Shown here: positions 28,468 to 38,179 of the stretch, piece by piece
Layout of the letters: every line of letters starts with the position of its first letter
Numbering within the stretch: position 1 is the first letter of the stretch
Source: an uncultured Schlesneria sp.
Lineage (GTDB): Bacteria; Planctomycetota; Planctomycetia; Planctomycetales; Planctomycetaceae
Assembly: GCA_903904835.1 (NCBI GenBank)
Contig: CAIVEI010000113.1
Coordinates: 1 to 64,000 of the forward strand
Direction of reading: 5' to 3'
DNA: 64,000 bases
Program-made: the position numbers and the translations under genes
Notes under the pieces: generated by a model
Database searches by the model: none
Seen by the model: only the letters and a program-made list of their open reading frames with translations
Told to the model about the DNA's origin: nothing

Positions 28468-31266
28468 ATGTTCTCAATACCGTTTAATCGCATGTTCTGG
28501 AAGGAATATCGCGCCCAACGTGCGCTGTGGTTAAGCTGCCTTCTGATCGGGATTGTGTCTCAATTCACACTTGGTTTCATGGCACTGCATCCTGAGATCC
28601 GTTCTGAATTTCTGCTCGGAGCAGCCTCGTTCTTCCCGGTGATGTACGCGGTCGGCTGCGGGGCATTGCTCTTCGCAAGCGAACGAGAGGAGCGAACAGC
28701 AGATTGGCTGACCGCACTGTCGATTCCCCCTGCACCGTCGCTGACCGCCAAGTTCACTTTTGCTGTCGCCTCAGTTGTGGCTCTTCAAACAGTACTTGCA
28801 TTATTCTCACTGGCATTATTAGGCGGTGCCTCTGCCGAAAATCTGCGGACGATGTTCTTGCCATTCGCTCTTATTGTACTGATCTGGTCAGCTTTGGGAT
28901 CATTGTTGAGTCAACTCGTTTTGATGTCGGTGCCGCTGACATTCCTCTTGGGACTTGTGTTTCATTTGCTGTTGCTATCCTTATTGGTAAGCTGGAATGG
29001 ACAGTCTTTTCAAATGAATGCACCATTAGTTTTCATCGCTGTCGGCATGCTGTCCTTTTGCGCTCTGGGTGTTGATATCTGGCTTGGATTGCGCTGGTGC
29101 CAGGGGCAATACACTGACGGTTCGTCACTCGAAAACATCCAATTCCGATTGACGGATCTTTGGCAAAGCCAGTCGACATCCAGAAAGACAACATCTCGTT
29201 TGTCGACTTGTGTCGAACCTGAACAGGCATGGTATCGAACGTGGCAGCGACTTGTCTGGCAGGAGCGGAACCGTGAATCATTGCATTGGGTGATGCTGAT
29301 CGCAGGAGTCTTACTTGGCTCGCTGATCGCCATGAACGGACGAGTAGGATCGAACAACCCAAGTACGCGTGATGCCGTGGCATTTCTTGTTATTGGAATG
29401 GCTTCGTTGATCCCTTTTTCGATGGGAGTGCTGGGCTTTCGATGCGACGCAAATCGGAGTCAATCGCGGTTTCTTGCGTTTCGAGGAATCTCTCCCGCGT
29501 CCGTCTGGATGGCCAAGCAGGCAGTCTGGATGTGGCGCGCATTCTGGTTGCCGATTGCTGTCATCGGCTGTGCTCGATTGTTTGAAGCTCTGTTCGCCAC
29601 TCATTATGGCGGGACGAGCAAGTTGCCAATGGAGTCTATCATCTCGGCAATTTCCGAGAGACCCTGGTTAGCGATCTGGATGGTTCTCTTGAGTTATGGC
29701 AGCGGTCAACTAGCAGGATTACTGTTCCAGCGAACGATTATCGCCATGGCTTTCGGAGTCATGCTCAATCTTGTTTTCATGGGTTGGCTTGGTCTCATCG
29801 AGGTACTTTCTGTTCCGCAATGGTGGTCTCTCGGTCTACCCGCTCTGGCCTTGTTTTTAATCACGCTCTGGCAAATGCGACCGTGGCTGCTCGAAGACAA
29901 TTCCTGGTCTCGGCGATGGAAAATCGCAGTCGCAATAGTTGGTACCCCGGCATTACTCGTGATGCTACTGGCGTATTATCGAGTGGCTGAAGTCTCCTTC
30001 CCGCCAGCAGTCGATCCGAGTCTCGTCTCTCTTTTCCAATCAACTCGAACTAACTCCCGCTCACCCACAGCAGAGCAAGAATCGATCCGTCTGCGACTCG
30101 AACAACTCAGTCAAATCGAAGATGCTGGCCAAGCCGTCGCCGATGAAATCGTTGAGCTTCTCAATCACGAACATGTCGCTTTGGAACCTCAGTACGGTTA
30201 TGAAAAATCGGTCCATGCTTATACACATAAATTGAAAGACATCCTCGACAGGCAGGCCGATGCCTATCTCGACAAGGGACTGATCGACAAATCTTTAGAG
30301 TGCCACTTGGCGGACTTGAGACTTGGGCGTTTTTTGGGTCATGGATCAATCGTTTATGGCTGGTGGAGCGGCTCAATCTTTCAATATGTGACTTTGGAAA
30401 GTCTTGTGACTTGGGCCAACAACCCGTTGCAGACACCTGAGTCAATTCGTTCGGCAATGAAGTCCATTGAAGCCGAACTCGCCAGGTTCCCTTCCGCGAC
30501 CGAGGGGATTGTCGCGACATACGATCGCGATCGACGGACGTGGATTTCTTCTTCGCGAACGGAAATCATTGAGGAATTGACTCAATTGAAAATCTGGGAA
30601 AATGATTCTGCAGCCGGAATGGCCATATTCCCTGCCCTTCTTCCCTGGGAACGAAAACGATCCGATTTGTTGATGACGCGTGACGCAGAATTCCAGTTTG
30701 CCGCGATCTGGTCATTGGAGCATCAGCTTCAGTCTCCAAAGTCAAACGCACACCAGAGCGTGACAAAGACTATTGAGGGTTCCGAATTGATCATCAACCA
30801 CCCGAAAGACACGACATTTTTTTTACGCTTCTCGTCCAATACCCTGCGGTTTTCAGTGCAAGCAGTCTTAGATCGCCACACAACGATTCGCGCCGCGCTA
30901 ACTCGAATGGAATTGATCGCGTATCGGCTGGAACATGGACAACTACCCGACAGGCTGGTTCAACTCATCCCCAATTTCAACGGAGTCAATCTTGTTGATC
31001 CGTACTCTGGCCGATTGTTTGAGTATTACCCGGCCTTCCTGTTGAGCTCAGGACTGCGCGGCGTAGAACTCGTTCCAGTTGATGCGAAGAATCTCGAATT
31101 CCATTGGAATGGCTCGACTTCAACCGATAAGCAACTGACTCTCAATCAACTTGTGAATGGCACACCACAAGAGAGCCTTTCACGATTGACTGAACTCAGA
31201 AAAGAGGGCGACCTCGGCCGGTCGCTTTTCTTAATACCGCATGAGAAAAAATCGGATTCCAACTGA
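28468..31266 (+). CDS. ABC-2 type permease with large C-terminal extension
   Basis: 932 aa. The first 520 residues hold two sets of about six membrane helices (around 20-195 and 275-515) separated by a soluble loop, like two fused permease halves. The remaining 410 residues are mostly soluble and unlike a transporter. The end of this part, RMELIAYRLEHGQLPDRLVQLIPNFNGVNLVDPYSGRLFEYYP, resembles a module found at the ends of planctomycete exported and pseudopilin-like proteins (YRLxHGxxPxxLxxLxPxxxxxxxxDPxSGxxxxY). GAGGTG precedes ATG. It partners the ABC ATPase 200 bp upstream. Confidence 0.82.
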   Translation: MFSIPFNRMFWKEYRAQRALWLSCLLIGIVSQFTLGFMALHPEIRSEFLLGAASFFPVMYAVGCGALLFASEREERTADWLTALSIPPAPSLTAKFTFAVASVVALQTVLALFSLALLGGASAENLRTMFLPFALIVLIWSALGSLLSQLVLMSVPLTFLLGLVFHLLLLSLLVSWNGQSFQMNAPLVFIAVGMLSFCALGVDIWLGLRWCQGQYTDGSSLENIQFRLTDLWQSQSTSRKTTSRLSTCVEPEQAWYRTWQRLVWQERNRESLHWVMLIAGVLLGSLIAMNGRVGSNNPSTRDAVAFLVIGMASLIPFSMGVLGFRCDANRSQSRFLAFRGISPASVWMAKQAVWMWRAFWLPIAVIGCARLFEALFATHYGGTSKLPMESIISAISERPWLAIWMVLLSYGSGQLAGLLFQRTIIAMAFGVMLNLVFMGWLGLIEVLSVPQWWSLGLPALALFLITLWQMRPWLLEDNSWSRRWKIAVAIVGTPALLVMLLAYYRVAEVSFPPAVDPSLVSLFQSTRTNSRSPTAEQESIRLRLEQLSQIEDAGQAVADEIVELLNHEHVALEPQYGYEKSVHAYTHKLKDILDRQADAYLDKGLIDKSLECHLADLRLGRFLGHGSIVYGWWSGSIFQYVTLESLVTWANNPLQTPESIRSAMKSIEAELARFPSATEGIVATYDRDRRTWISSSRTEIIEELTQLKIWENDSAAGMAIFPALLPWERKRSDLLMTRDAEFQFAAIWSLEHQLQSPKSNAHQSVTKTIEGSELIINHPKDTTFFLRFSSNTLRFSVQAVLDRHTTIRAALTRMELIAYRLEHGQLPDRLVQLIPNFNGVNLVDPYSGRLFEYYPAFLLSSGLRGVELVPVDAKNLEFHWNGSTSTDKQLTLNQLVNGTPQESLSRLTELRKEGDLGRSLFLIPHEKKSDSN

Positions 31267-31291
31267 TGATGCACAGCCGCTGCGGTCGCGG

Positions 31292-31368
31292 AGCCTCGCG
31301 GCAGCAGTGGCGACTTCTTTTACCGGTCAAAGAGCACTGCTTGACCGAAGACGGTCAAGCGGTGGCAC
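31292..31368. repeat. GTGGCAC palindromic element, copy B (left end decayed)
   Basis: The hairpin CACTGCTTGACCG (31335-31347), loop AAGA, CGGTCAAGCGGTG (31352-31364) differs from copy A at one base, giving a G-T wobble pair rather than a mismatch. The element ends in GTGGCAC at 31362-31368. Upstream, GCCTCGC and TGGCGACTTC also match copy A. Confidence 0.7.
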
Positions 31369-31485
31369 GTGGATTGGCAAAGCACTTTGCCCAAGCTTGC
31401 TGACGGTTAAACCATAAGACGACTACTTGACGCAAAAGTGTATTGCAATAAATGCGATATTGTTCCACTTTTCGAGATCGGTCCC

Positions 31486-31766
31486 ATGCGAGAACTTATT
31501 GTGATCAGTCTGTGCATGGCAATCGGCTACTCAATCGCCGTACCATGCGGCCCATTTGCAGAAGCGCTGCGAGACGTGGAACAATCCGACGCCGTAACGT
31601 CTCGATTTATCAATGGCATCGAACGACGGATAAACTTCGTCAAAAAACCTTCGACGGCTATTCGGCTAATAAATACCCGTGACGCTGCTTCCAGTTTCTT
31701 GCTGAAGAAGGCGGCAACTTCGGTGCGGGGGTCGAGGCATCGCGTCCGCAATCGTTTAAGGAATAA
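31486..31766 (+). pseudogene. Broken small exported protein gene (frameshift and internal stop)
   Basis: ATG 31486 opens with a signal-peptide-like sequence (MRELIVISLCMAIGYSIAVPCGPFAEAL). After a run of six A (31642-31647) the protein-like sequence continues in the -1 frame as KTFDGYSANKYP, meets TGA at 31680-31682, and continues in that same frame as RCFQFLAEEGGNFGAGVEASRPQSFKE to TAA 31764. Reading on in the first frame instead gives a basic, low-quality tail that runs into the convergent decarboxylase gene. Two lesions suggest decay; recoding is possible but needs both a frameshift and a stop readthrough. No family recognised. Confidence 0.45.
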
Positions 31767-31798
31767 CCCATCAACGGAATCCCGGATGCTCTACAATG

Positions 31799-34093
31799 TT
31801 AATGGCCGTTGCCATTCCCATTAACATATCCGGGCTTATTCCGTACGCAGTCGACGTAATAACGGCGTTTACCGTTGACCTCATCTTCGACCAGACCATG
31901 GATATCTGTGTCGAAGCCTGGGAATTTTTCGTTGAACATCCTGGCAAACTTCAGGTATTCGATGATCGTCCGGTTGAACCGTTCACCGGGGATCAACAGT
32001 GGAATTCCCGGCGGATAGGGTGTTAACAAAACCGCCGTTGCACGTCCTTCAAGCTGATCAATCTCGACTCGATCGATTTCACGATGAGCCATCATGTCAA
32101 ATGCGTCTGATGGCTTCATGGCCGGCAGCATATCCGACAGGTACATTTCCGTCGTCACGCGAGCCACGTCATTTTCTTTATACGTCTCGTGAATCTGCTT
32201 GCAGAGGTCCTTCAGGCCAATCCCTTCGTATCGAGGATATTGTTGACAGAATTCGGGCAGAATTCGCCACATTGGTTGATTCTTGTCGTAGTCATCCTTG
32301 AACTGCTGAAGGGCACTCACCAGCGTGTTCCAACGTCCTTTCGTAATACCGATCGTGAACATGATAAAGAACGAATAGAGACCCGTTTTTTCGACGATGA
32401 CCCCGTGTTCAACCAGATATCGAGTGACAATCGAAGCGGGAATGCCTGACTCAGCAAACTTGCCACTGACATCCAGTCCCGGCGTAATCAGCGTCGCCTT
32501 GATCGGGTCGAGCATGTTAAAGCCGGGCGCGAGGTTACCGAACCCGTGCCATTCTTCATTGGCTTTCAGCAGCCAGTCATCGCGATGTCCGATCCCCTCA
32601 GCGGCAAGCTTTTCGGGACCCCATACCGTAAACCACCAGTCCTTGCCCCATTCGTCCGCGACCTTTCGCATGGCACGGCGGAAATTCAATGCTTCGACGA
32701 TCGACTCTTCGACCAATGCCGTTCCCCCTGGCGGTTCCATCATCGCCGCTGCCACATCGCACGAAGCGATGATGGCGTACTGAGGCGACGTCGATGTGTG
32801 CATCAGGTACGCTTCGTTGAAGATGTTCCTGTCGAGTTTCTCGGTTTCCGATTCTCTGACCAGAATTTGTGACGCCTGCGAGATCCCCGCTAATAGTTTA
32901 TGAGTCGAGTGGGTGGCGAAAATCATCGAATGCTTCGGACGCGGCCGGTCCTTTCCGATGGCATGCATGTCCTGGTAGAAATCGTGAAATGTTGCATGTG
33001 GCAGCCAGGCTTCGTCGAAGTGTAATGTTCCGATTTTGCCATCGAGTAATCCCTTCAACGTTTCCACGTTATAGACGATGCCGTCATAAGTGCTTTGCGT
33101 GATCGTCAAGATCCGAGGCTTGCGTTCCGGGTGCTTTGCTTGCGCCGCTTTGGCGAATGGATTTGCTTCAATCTTCTTCTGGATGGTTTCCGGAAGAAAC
33201 TCAGACAATGGAATCGGGCCGATGATGCCGAGGTGGTTTCGCGTTGGGGTCAGGAAGACCGGTACGGCACCTGTCATAATGATCGAGTGCAGAATCGATT
33301 TATGGCAGTTACGGTCGACGACGACGATGTCACCCGATGCAACGGTCGAATGCCAGACCATTTTGTTGGACGTTGATGTTCCGTTCGTCACAAAAAAACA
33401 GTGGTCGGCATTGAAGATCCGTGCGGCATTCCGTTCCGATGCCGCGACAGGCCCCGTATGATCGAGCAACTGGCCAAGTTCTTCTACGGCGTTACAGACG
33501 TCCGCTCGCAACATGTTTTCACCGAAGAACTGGTGGAACATCTGGCCGACAGGACTTTTCAAAAATGCGACGCCGCCGGAATGGCCTGGGCAGTGCCACG
33601 AATACGAACCATCTTGAGCATAATGGACGAGTGCCCGGAAGAATGGCGGGGCAAGGCTGTCCGTATACGCCTTCGCTTCACGAATAATATGTCGAGCCAC
33701 GAACTCAGGCGTGTCCTCGAACATATGGATGAAACCGTGCAGCTCCCGCAGAATATCGTTGGGGATATGTGTCGAAGTACGAGTTTCGCCATACAGGTAA
33801 ATCGGAATTTCAGCGTTGCGGCGACGAATCTCTTCGATGAAGGCGCGCAGGTTGACCACAGCAGGATCAAGCTCGGGTCCGGGCGTGAATTCTTCGTCGT
33901 CGATCGACAGGATGAATGCCGAAGCGCGGCTCTGCTGTTGAGCGAATTGCGAGAGATCGCCATAGCTGGTCACCCCCAGCACTTCCATCCCTTCGCCCTC
34001 AATGGCGTTGGCGAGTGCGCGAATTCCCAAACCGGATGTATTCTCGGACCGAAAATCCTCGTCGATGATGACGATCGGAAATCTGAATTTCAT
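31799..34093 (-). CDS. Orn/Lys/Arg decarboxylase, PLP fold type I (arginine/lysine decarboxylase-like)
   Basis: 764 aa, the length of inducible AdiA/LdcI-type enzymes. The N-terminal wing domain has a receiver-like fold (MKFRFPIVIIDEDF... AFILSIDDEE). The PLP core is complete: SWHCPGHSGG (165-174), FVTNGTSTSNK (phosphate site, 234-244), HFDEAW (358-363) and the Schiff-base lysine in FATHSTHKLLAGISQAS (Lys about 399). The C-terminal domain follows (LLTPYPPGIPLLIPGE). It decarboxylates a basic amino acid to a polyamine-type product; arginine is my best guess, not proven. The C-terminus ends in a Gly/Asn run. The gene converges with the broken gene at 31.5 kb. Confidence 0.9.
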   Translation of the reverse strand: MKFRFPIVIIDEDFRSENTSGLGIRALANAIEGEGMEVLGVTSYGDLSQFAQQQSRASAFILSIDDEEFTPGPELDPAVVNLRAFIEEIRRRNAEIPIYLYGETRTSTHIPNDILRELHGFIHMFEDTPEFVARHIIREAKAYTDSLAPPFFRALVHYAQDGSYSWHCPGHSGGVAFLKSPVGQMFHQFFGENMLRADVCNAVEELGQLLDHTGPVAASERNAARIFNADHCFFVTNGTSTSNKMVWHSTVASGDIVVVDRNCHKSILHSIIMTGAVPVFLTPTRNHLGIIGPIPLSEFLPETIQKKIEANPFAKAAQAKHPERKPRILTITQSTYDGIVYNVETLKGLLDGKIGTLHFDEAWLPHATFHDFYQDMHAIGKDRPRPKHSMIFATHSTHKLLAGISQASQILVRESETEKLDRNIFNEAYLMHTSTSPQYAIIASCDVAAAMMEPPGGTALVEESIVEALNFRRAMRKVADEWGKDWWFTVWGPEKLAAEGIGHRDDWLLKANEEWHGFGNLAPGFNMLDPIKATLITPGLDVSGKFAESGIPASIVTRYLVEHGVIVEKTGLYSFFIMFTIGITKGRWNTLVSALQQFKDDYDKNQPMWRILPEFCQQYPRYEGIGLKDLCKQIHETYKENDVARVTTEMYLSDMLPAMKPSDAFDMMAHREIDRVEIDQLEGRATAVLLTPYPPGIPLLIPGERFNRTIIEYLKFARMFNEKFPGFDTDIHGLVEDEVNGKRRYYVDCVRNKPGYVNGNGNGH

Positions 34094-34465
34094 CGTGAAT
34101 GAATCTCTCGTACGCTGCCCCGCCTGGGCATGGAATCCTGAAAATCATGCAGAGCACCCGCCCTGCCTGGAACCGACGATTTGTGATGTTATTGAAGCGA
34201 GTCCCGAGTTGTACACCCTGAGCGGCACTCCGTGGGAATCCATCGCTGAAATTTCATATTTGACGAAAACCAACTCTTGCGTTCGCAAGGTTGTCTGCTT
34301 GTTCACGTGTGGTGCTCTAACGCATCGTCGCCGATAAAAAATCGAATTTTGTGCCACTGCTTCGGAGTCCTCGGAGAAGCTGTGACGTTGCCTTTCGTTT
34401 TCTGCTTCAAAGCGCACTGCTTGACCGAAAACGGACATGCAGTGGCACAGGGCCAAATCGCTCGG
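34094..34465. other. Intergenic region with palindromic element copy C
   Basis: No gene accepted. It contains the complete palindromic element 34351-34448 immediately after the YHYH gene stop. The remaining 250 bp, upstream of the decarboxylase, must hold its promoter but show no clear boxes to me. Confidence 0.6.
34351..34448. repeat. GTGCCAC/GTGGCAC palindromic element, copy C (complete, 98 bp)
   Basis: Terminal inverted repeats GTGCCACTGC (34351-34360) and GCAGTGGCAC (34439-34448). The left half folds (CACTGCTTC with GAAGCTGTG) and the right half folds (GCACTGCTTGACCG with CGGACATGCAGTG, partly mismatched), giving a double-hairpin unit. It ends 17 bp from the stop of the YHYH gene. Confidence 0.8.
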
Positions 34466-35674
34466 TCAATCAATCACTCGAAACGCATCGTTTTTCTTGT
34501 AAACGATGGGGCCTCGACCTCCTGCTGGTTCGAATTCGATGTGACAATCCAGTAGCACTCCCACGCTTGCGTCATTGGGAATTTCGATTTCCGCAGTGAT
34601 GACATTTCCCTGGCGAGACATTTTTTTCGCTTCATAGGGACCGAACTGGCACCAGCTTGGCTTGTCGGAAGGAACTGGAAATCCGCGTTTGACGTTCTCG
34701 GGGGTCAATTCAATCTGGATTTCATGCGTTTTGCCACGCGATGCCGTCCCTGGACGAACTGACGTAATCACCTGTTCCATACGAGTTCCTGGTTGAGCAT
34801 TATTCTCGATCGGGCCTGTCCCCGCTTGTCTCAACCCACGGCTGTTTGATGGTTCAACGACCCCAGCATAACCACCCATGATGTACGGGAACCGACCCGG
34901 AGTCACATGATAGTGATAGCCCCGTTCTTCGTCCTTGTGTCCGTTGCACACATCCAGCGCATTGCTCCCTTTGACATCCTTGGCCATCAGGCCTGATGCT
35001 TCCCAGGGACCGTAAACAGGAAACCCGTCAAACGCAAAGCCGATAATGGGAGAATGCTGTTTCCCATCGTCCGAGAAGGGTGACTTCACGCAACTTGGAT
35101 ACTTGTGGTAGTGGTACATGCCGGTCGGGGACGGATGCCCGCAGCAGGAATCCAGCCAGACCTCGGAATAGCCTTCGACAGCATTCATGCCCCCCGCTTC
35201 GAAGGGGTTAAAGAAGACTACTCCGTTGATTGCCGTACCAATCGGCCCCATCGGCAAGCGGGTAATGTGGTCGGCCAGTTTCGGTTCCAGCGGCAATCGA
35301 AAGACCAGGTTTTGCAGCACGATCGAATTAGGGTTTCCGCTATTCGGAAAGACTGCCGTTGGATGATTCGGATATCCCTGGCTTTCCATGATCAGGAATT
35401 GTTTGTCATGACTCAGCCTGACGTTCTCGATCCCGTCCTTATTCGAATCCTTCGTGTGATAGGAAAACAGGTCGACAAAACGGTCAGCGTCCCGATAGAA
35501 GTAAACCGGTTTAGTCCCTTCCTTAACGTACCACTTGCCTCCGATCGGTTTCAGATCCTTTGGAGGTTCAGCACCATTGCTGATACCAGTTCCTGTGGAA
35601 AAAACGATTGAAATCATCAAGCAGCAAATGAGCTTCAGCAAGGCGACTCGGTTTCGTTTTCGGCACGGAATCAT
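34466..35674 (-). CDS. YHYH domain exported protein
   Basis: 402 aa with a signal peptide (basic start, then LLKLICCLMISIVFSTGTGISNGA). The YHYH domain is evident, with two copies of the defining motif, GMYHYHKYPSC and GYHYHVTPGRFPY, plus DSCCGHPSPTG and GFAFDGFPVYGPW. These His/Cys groups suggest a metal site, but family function is not established. The C-terminal 100 residues form a beta domain (HEIQIELTPENVKRGFP, GVLLDCHIEFEPAGGRGPIVYKKNDAFRV). ATG 35674 is used; a GTG at 35686 is an alternative. It appears to stand alone. Confidence 0.85.
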   Translation of the reverse strand: MIPCRKRNRVALLKLICCLMISIVFSTGTGISNGAEPPKDLKPIGGKWYVKEGTKPVYFYRDADRFVDLFSYHTKDSNKDGIENVRLSHDKQFLIMESQGYPNHPTAVFPNSGNPNSIVLQNLVFRLPLEPKLADHITRLPMGPIGTAINGVVFFNPFEAGGMNAVEGYSEVWLDSCCGHPSPTGMYHYHKYPSCVKSPFSDDGKQHSPIIGFAFDGFPVYGPWEASGLMAKDVKGSNALDVCNGHKDEERGYHYHVTPGRFPYIMGGYAGVVEPSNSRGLRQAGTGPIENNAQPGTRMEQVITSVRPGTASRGKTHEIQIELTPENVKRGFPVPSDKPSWCQFGPYEAKKMSRQGNVITAEIEIPNDASVGVLLDCHIEFEPAGGRGPIVYKKNDAFRVID

Positions 35675-35743
35675 GGCTGACGTCACTTTCGATTGAGATG
35701 AACCAAACAGTCAAAACGACGGACTTGATTCTGATCTAGTGAA

Positions 35744-36283
35744 TCAATGTTCGCAACCGCACCCGCCACCACCACTTCCGCAGGAAGACTGAGGGATCGT
35801 TACCAGGCCTGTGGCGGAAACCGGCTGGACCTCAATCACGCCGAATCCCCCCGCCGCCGCTTGCAGTGCAAGCTTCGTCGAATCAGGGCCGCGATCGCAC
35901 AAAACGTAAAGAATTAACTTTTGTCGATCCAGAGTCCATTCCATATCGATCAGCTCAAGGTTCAAGTTCCATTGGCTGATCCGGGCACACCATTGCGGGA
36001 ACTCGTTTTCGCATTCGCGGATGCGATCGCGAGCTGTTTCCAGGTCGCGCTGCGTCGCTGACCGGAGCAATTTGAAATCGGTCTCTGTTTCCTTAGCCGG
36101 ATCGAAATTTGGCTTAAGTCGTTCTAAAACAGTCCCGATTTGAAGTCCACGATGGGTCTCGACCACGACGTCGGTGCCGCGAGCGGGAAGCTCAGGGCTT
36201 TCGCTCGCGAACCTTGCAACTTCAGGAACGGTCCCGTATCGGACGAGGTAAATATCGGTGGAGGTCATTGTACTGGTAGTCAT
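35744..36283 (-). CDS. PSP1 C-terminal domain protein with Cys-rich tail
   Basis: 179 aa. The core matches the PSP1/YaaT C-terminal domain: YLVRYGTVPEVARFA, GTDVVVETHRGLQIGTVLE, LKLLRSATQRDLETARDRIRECENEF and LELIDMEWTLDRQKLILYVLCD. YaaT-type proteins link sporulation phosphorelay or RNA-degradation factors in Firmicutes; the role in planctomycetes is unknown. The C-terminus is unusual: SSCGSGGGGCGCEH, a glycine-cysteine-histidine tail that could bind metal. AGG lies 10 nt before ATG 36283. It lies between the YHYH gene and an unknown exported protein, all on the minus strand but with clear gaps. Confidence 0.8.
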   Translation of the reverse strand: MTTSTMTSTDIYLVRYGTVPEVARFASESPELPARGTDVVVETHRGLQIGTVLERLKPNFDPAKETETDFKLLRSATQRDLETARDRIRECENEFPQWCARISQWNLNLELIDMEWTLDRQKLILYVLCDRGPDSTKLALQAAAGGFGVIEVQPVSATGLVTIPQSSCGSGGGGCGCEH

Positions 36284-36367
36284 ATTTCGAACCTGGTGTT
36301 ATTTCTGTGACTGGCTTGGTCTCGATGAAATCGAGCCGAGGAGATTCATTTCCGTTTCTTGATGGGG

Positions 36368-38179
36368 TCAATTGTTTGTTTGAGGTGGGGTTGGCGGCGT
36401 GTTTGGTGGATTGCCGCCGGGTCTTCTTCCACCTGGCCCCCGCTGACCCGGCTGGAAAAACCCATTCTCGATTCCACTTGTGACCCCACGCCCCATCAGT
36501 CCCAAATAGCCCCCTTCGAATTCAAGTCGAATCCTCACCCCGCGATCGGTTGGGCGAATTTCAAGAGACATCGCATCATTGTCAGATTCAAATGAGGCTC
36601 GTGCCCGTTCGTTAAATGGTTGGGAAGCAGGAGTCTCGGTATCCGCCACGGATAACCAGTTTCTCGCATGCGTCACGAACTGAAAGGGGACTCGATGACG
36701 TCCCGGCTGAGCCGCTTGAGGCAACGCCACAGCACTGACCGCCTGTCGTAACGAGTCAAGAGCTGTATCGCCACCAAAGGCAATCCAGACTGCCTGGGGA
36801 CTCGCATAGACGTAAAGCTGAGCCTTTTCTCCGAACATCCGTTGTCCCGTTTTGTCGGGTGGATCGATCGGCAACCGATGTACGGGGAATGAATCAATCA
36901 CCTCCGCTGCCAGTTCCAGTTTTTCCATCAACTCGTTTCCATTCGGATTCTCTTTCACATATGTCAGCAATTGCTCAATTTGTGTCGGTAGATTCCGCGA
37001 CGTGGCCAGTTTGACTCCCCCAAGCAGGACGAATCCCCCCTGCTCTGTCCCCGTCAGTTGCGCCAGGGCGTCAAGATGCCCGACGTCGGCCGTTGTGATC
37101 AGTGTCTTGAAGATGGGGTCGACGATCTTTCCCAGTTCCGACGCGGCATCTTGATTTCCGCTTTTGGCAACATCCCGTTGAGCTGCCTCGAAATAGGTGA
37201 CAAACAGTTTTCGCTGTTGTTCATCAAGCAACCACGACACGGACGCAGTGAACGTTGACGGATTGGTGACGAGGTTTCCGAAATAGGTACGCTTGCCGGC
37301 CATGTTCTGGAACAGTTTTGCCAGTTTGCTGTCCTTGCTCCCTGCGATTTCGACATCAATATTGGCAATTTTCTTTTCGGGGTCGATCCGACCGCCGATG
37401 GTGAATTCTTCACCCTGATTCACAACTTTATCCAGCAGTTCAACCCAGCCTTCGCCATTGGCCCGACGCAGTCGATAAACCGATTCAGGCTCGTCGTCCC
37501 GTTGTTGCAAGTCGGCGATGGCCTGGCTTTTAAAGGCCTGTAACGCCAAGAGTTTCATGCCGGGGGGAATTGATTTGATCAGGCACGAAATCGCAATGTC
37601 GTATTGGGCTGACAATCGAGTCGACAGCTTTTCTGGATCAGGAAAGTTGAAATCCAATGAGGTATCGTTTCCGTCCGGTCCGACGACGAAGAGATAACCA
37701 TTCCGAAAAAAAGTTCGAATCTTGAAGTTATCGGAATAAATGATTTCGTGCCGATTCGCTTTTCCTTCGATGGGAACGATCGTTCCCGTACCGTACGCGA
37801 GGGTCAGAAGCGTATCGTCAAGATTCTCGACGGGCAAATAAGAAATTCCAATCGGCCTGACAAATGAATCCGTATTCAGGTACAGCATCATCCCAAACGG
37901 ACGCGATCGATCGATTCCCTTCGTTTCCTTTAACGTCTCGGCCGTCCACTGATCGACTCGATCCGTCATATCCTTGCGTTCGGCAGATTCAAACATCAGC
38001 CCGGCGTGATCGCGAAGTCGTTGAAGACTGGCAACATTCAGGACGATCAGGGGGTAATCAACATCGCTGACAGCTTTATCAGCAGCAACAGCCATCTCGT
38101 GCGGAATCAGAAAAATCCCCAGAAAAAGGGATACCAGACTTCGCTTTATGCTCGTCAAAGATGGCATCGAACAACGCAT
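36368..38179 (-). CDS. Exported protein of unknown function with Pro/Gly-rich tail
   Basis: 603 aa with a signal peptide (SIKRSLVSLFLGIFLIPHEMAVAA). The body alternates beta strands and helices (PLIVLNVASLQRLRDHAGLMFESA, RPFGMMLYLNTDSFVRPIGISYLPV, QGEEFTIGGRIDPEKKIANIDVEIAGS, LYVYASPQAVWIAFGGDTALDSLRQAV). It ends in a low-complexity tail (PGQRGPGGRRPGGNPPNTPPTPPQTNN). AGAGGA lies 9 nt upstream of ATG 38179. No catalytic motif or family recognised; proteins of this type look specific to planctomycetes (inference). Confidence 0.75.
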   Translation of the reverse strand: MRCSMPSLTSIKRSLVSLFLGIFLIPHEMAVAADKAVSDVDYPLIVLNVASLQRLRDHAGLMFESAERKDMTDRVDQWTAETLKETKGIDRSRPFGMMLYLNTDSFVRPIGISYLPVENLDDTLLTLAYGTGTIVPIEGKANRHEIIYSDNFKIRTFFRNGYLFVVGPDGNDTSLDFNFPDPEKLSTRLSAQYDIAISCLIKSIPPGMKLLALQAFKSQAIADLQQRDDEPESVYRLRRANGEGWVELLDKVVNQGEEFTIGGRIDPEKKIANIDVEIAGSKDSKLAKLFQNMAGKRTYFGNLVTNPSTFTASVSWLLDEQQRKLFVTYFEAAQRDVAKSGNQDAASELGKIVDPIFKTLITTADVGHLDALAQLTGTEQGGFVLLGGVKLATSRNLPTQIEQLLTYVKENPNGNELMEKLELAAEVIDSFPVHRLPIDPPDKTGQRMFGEKAQLYVYASPQAVWIAFGGDTALDSLRQAVSAVALPQAAQPGRHRVPFQFVTHARNWLSVADTETPASQPFNERARASFESDNDAMSLEIRPTDRGVRIRLEFEGGYLGLMGRGVTSGIENGFFQPGQRGPGGRRPGGNPPNTPPTPPQTNN

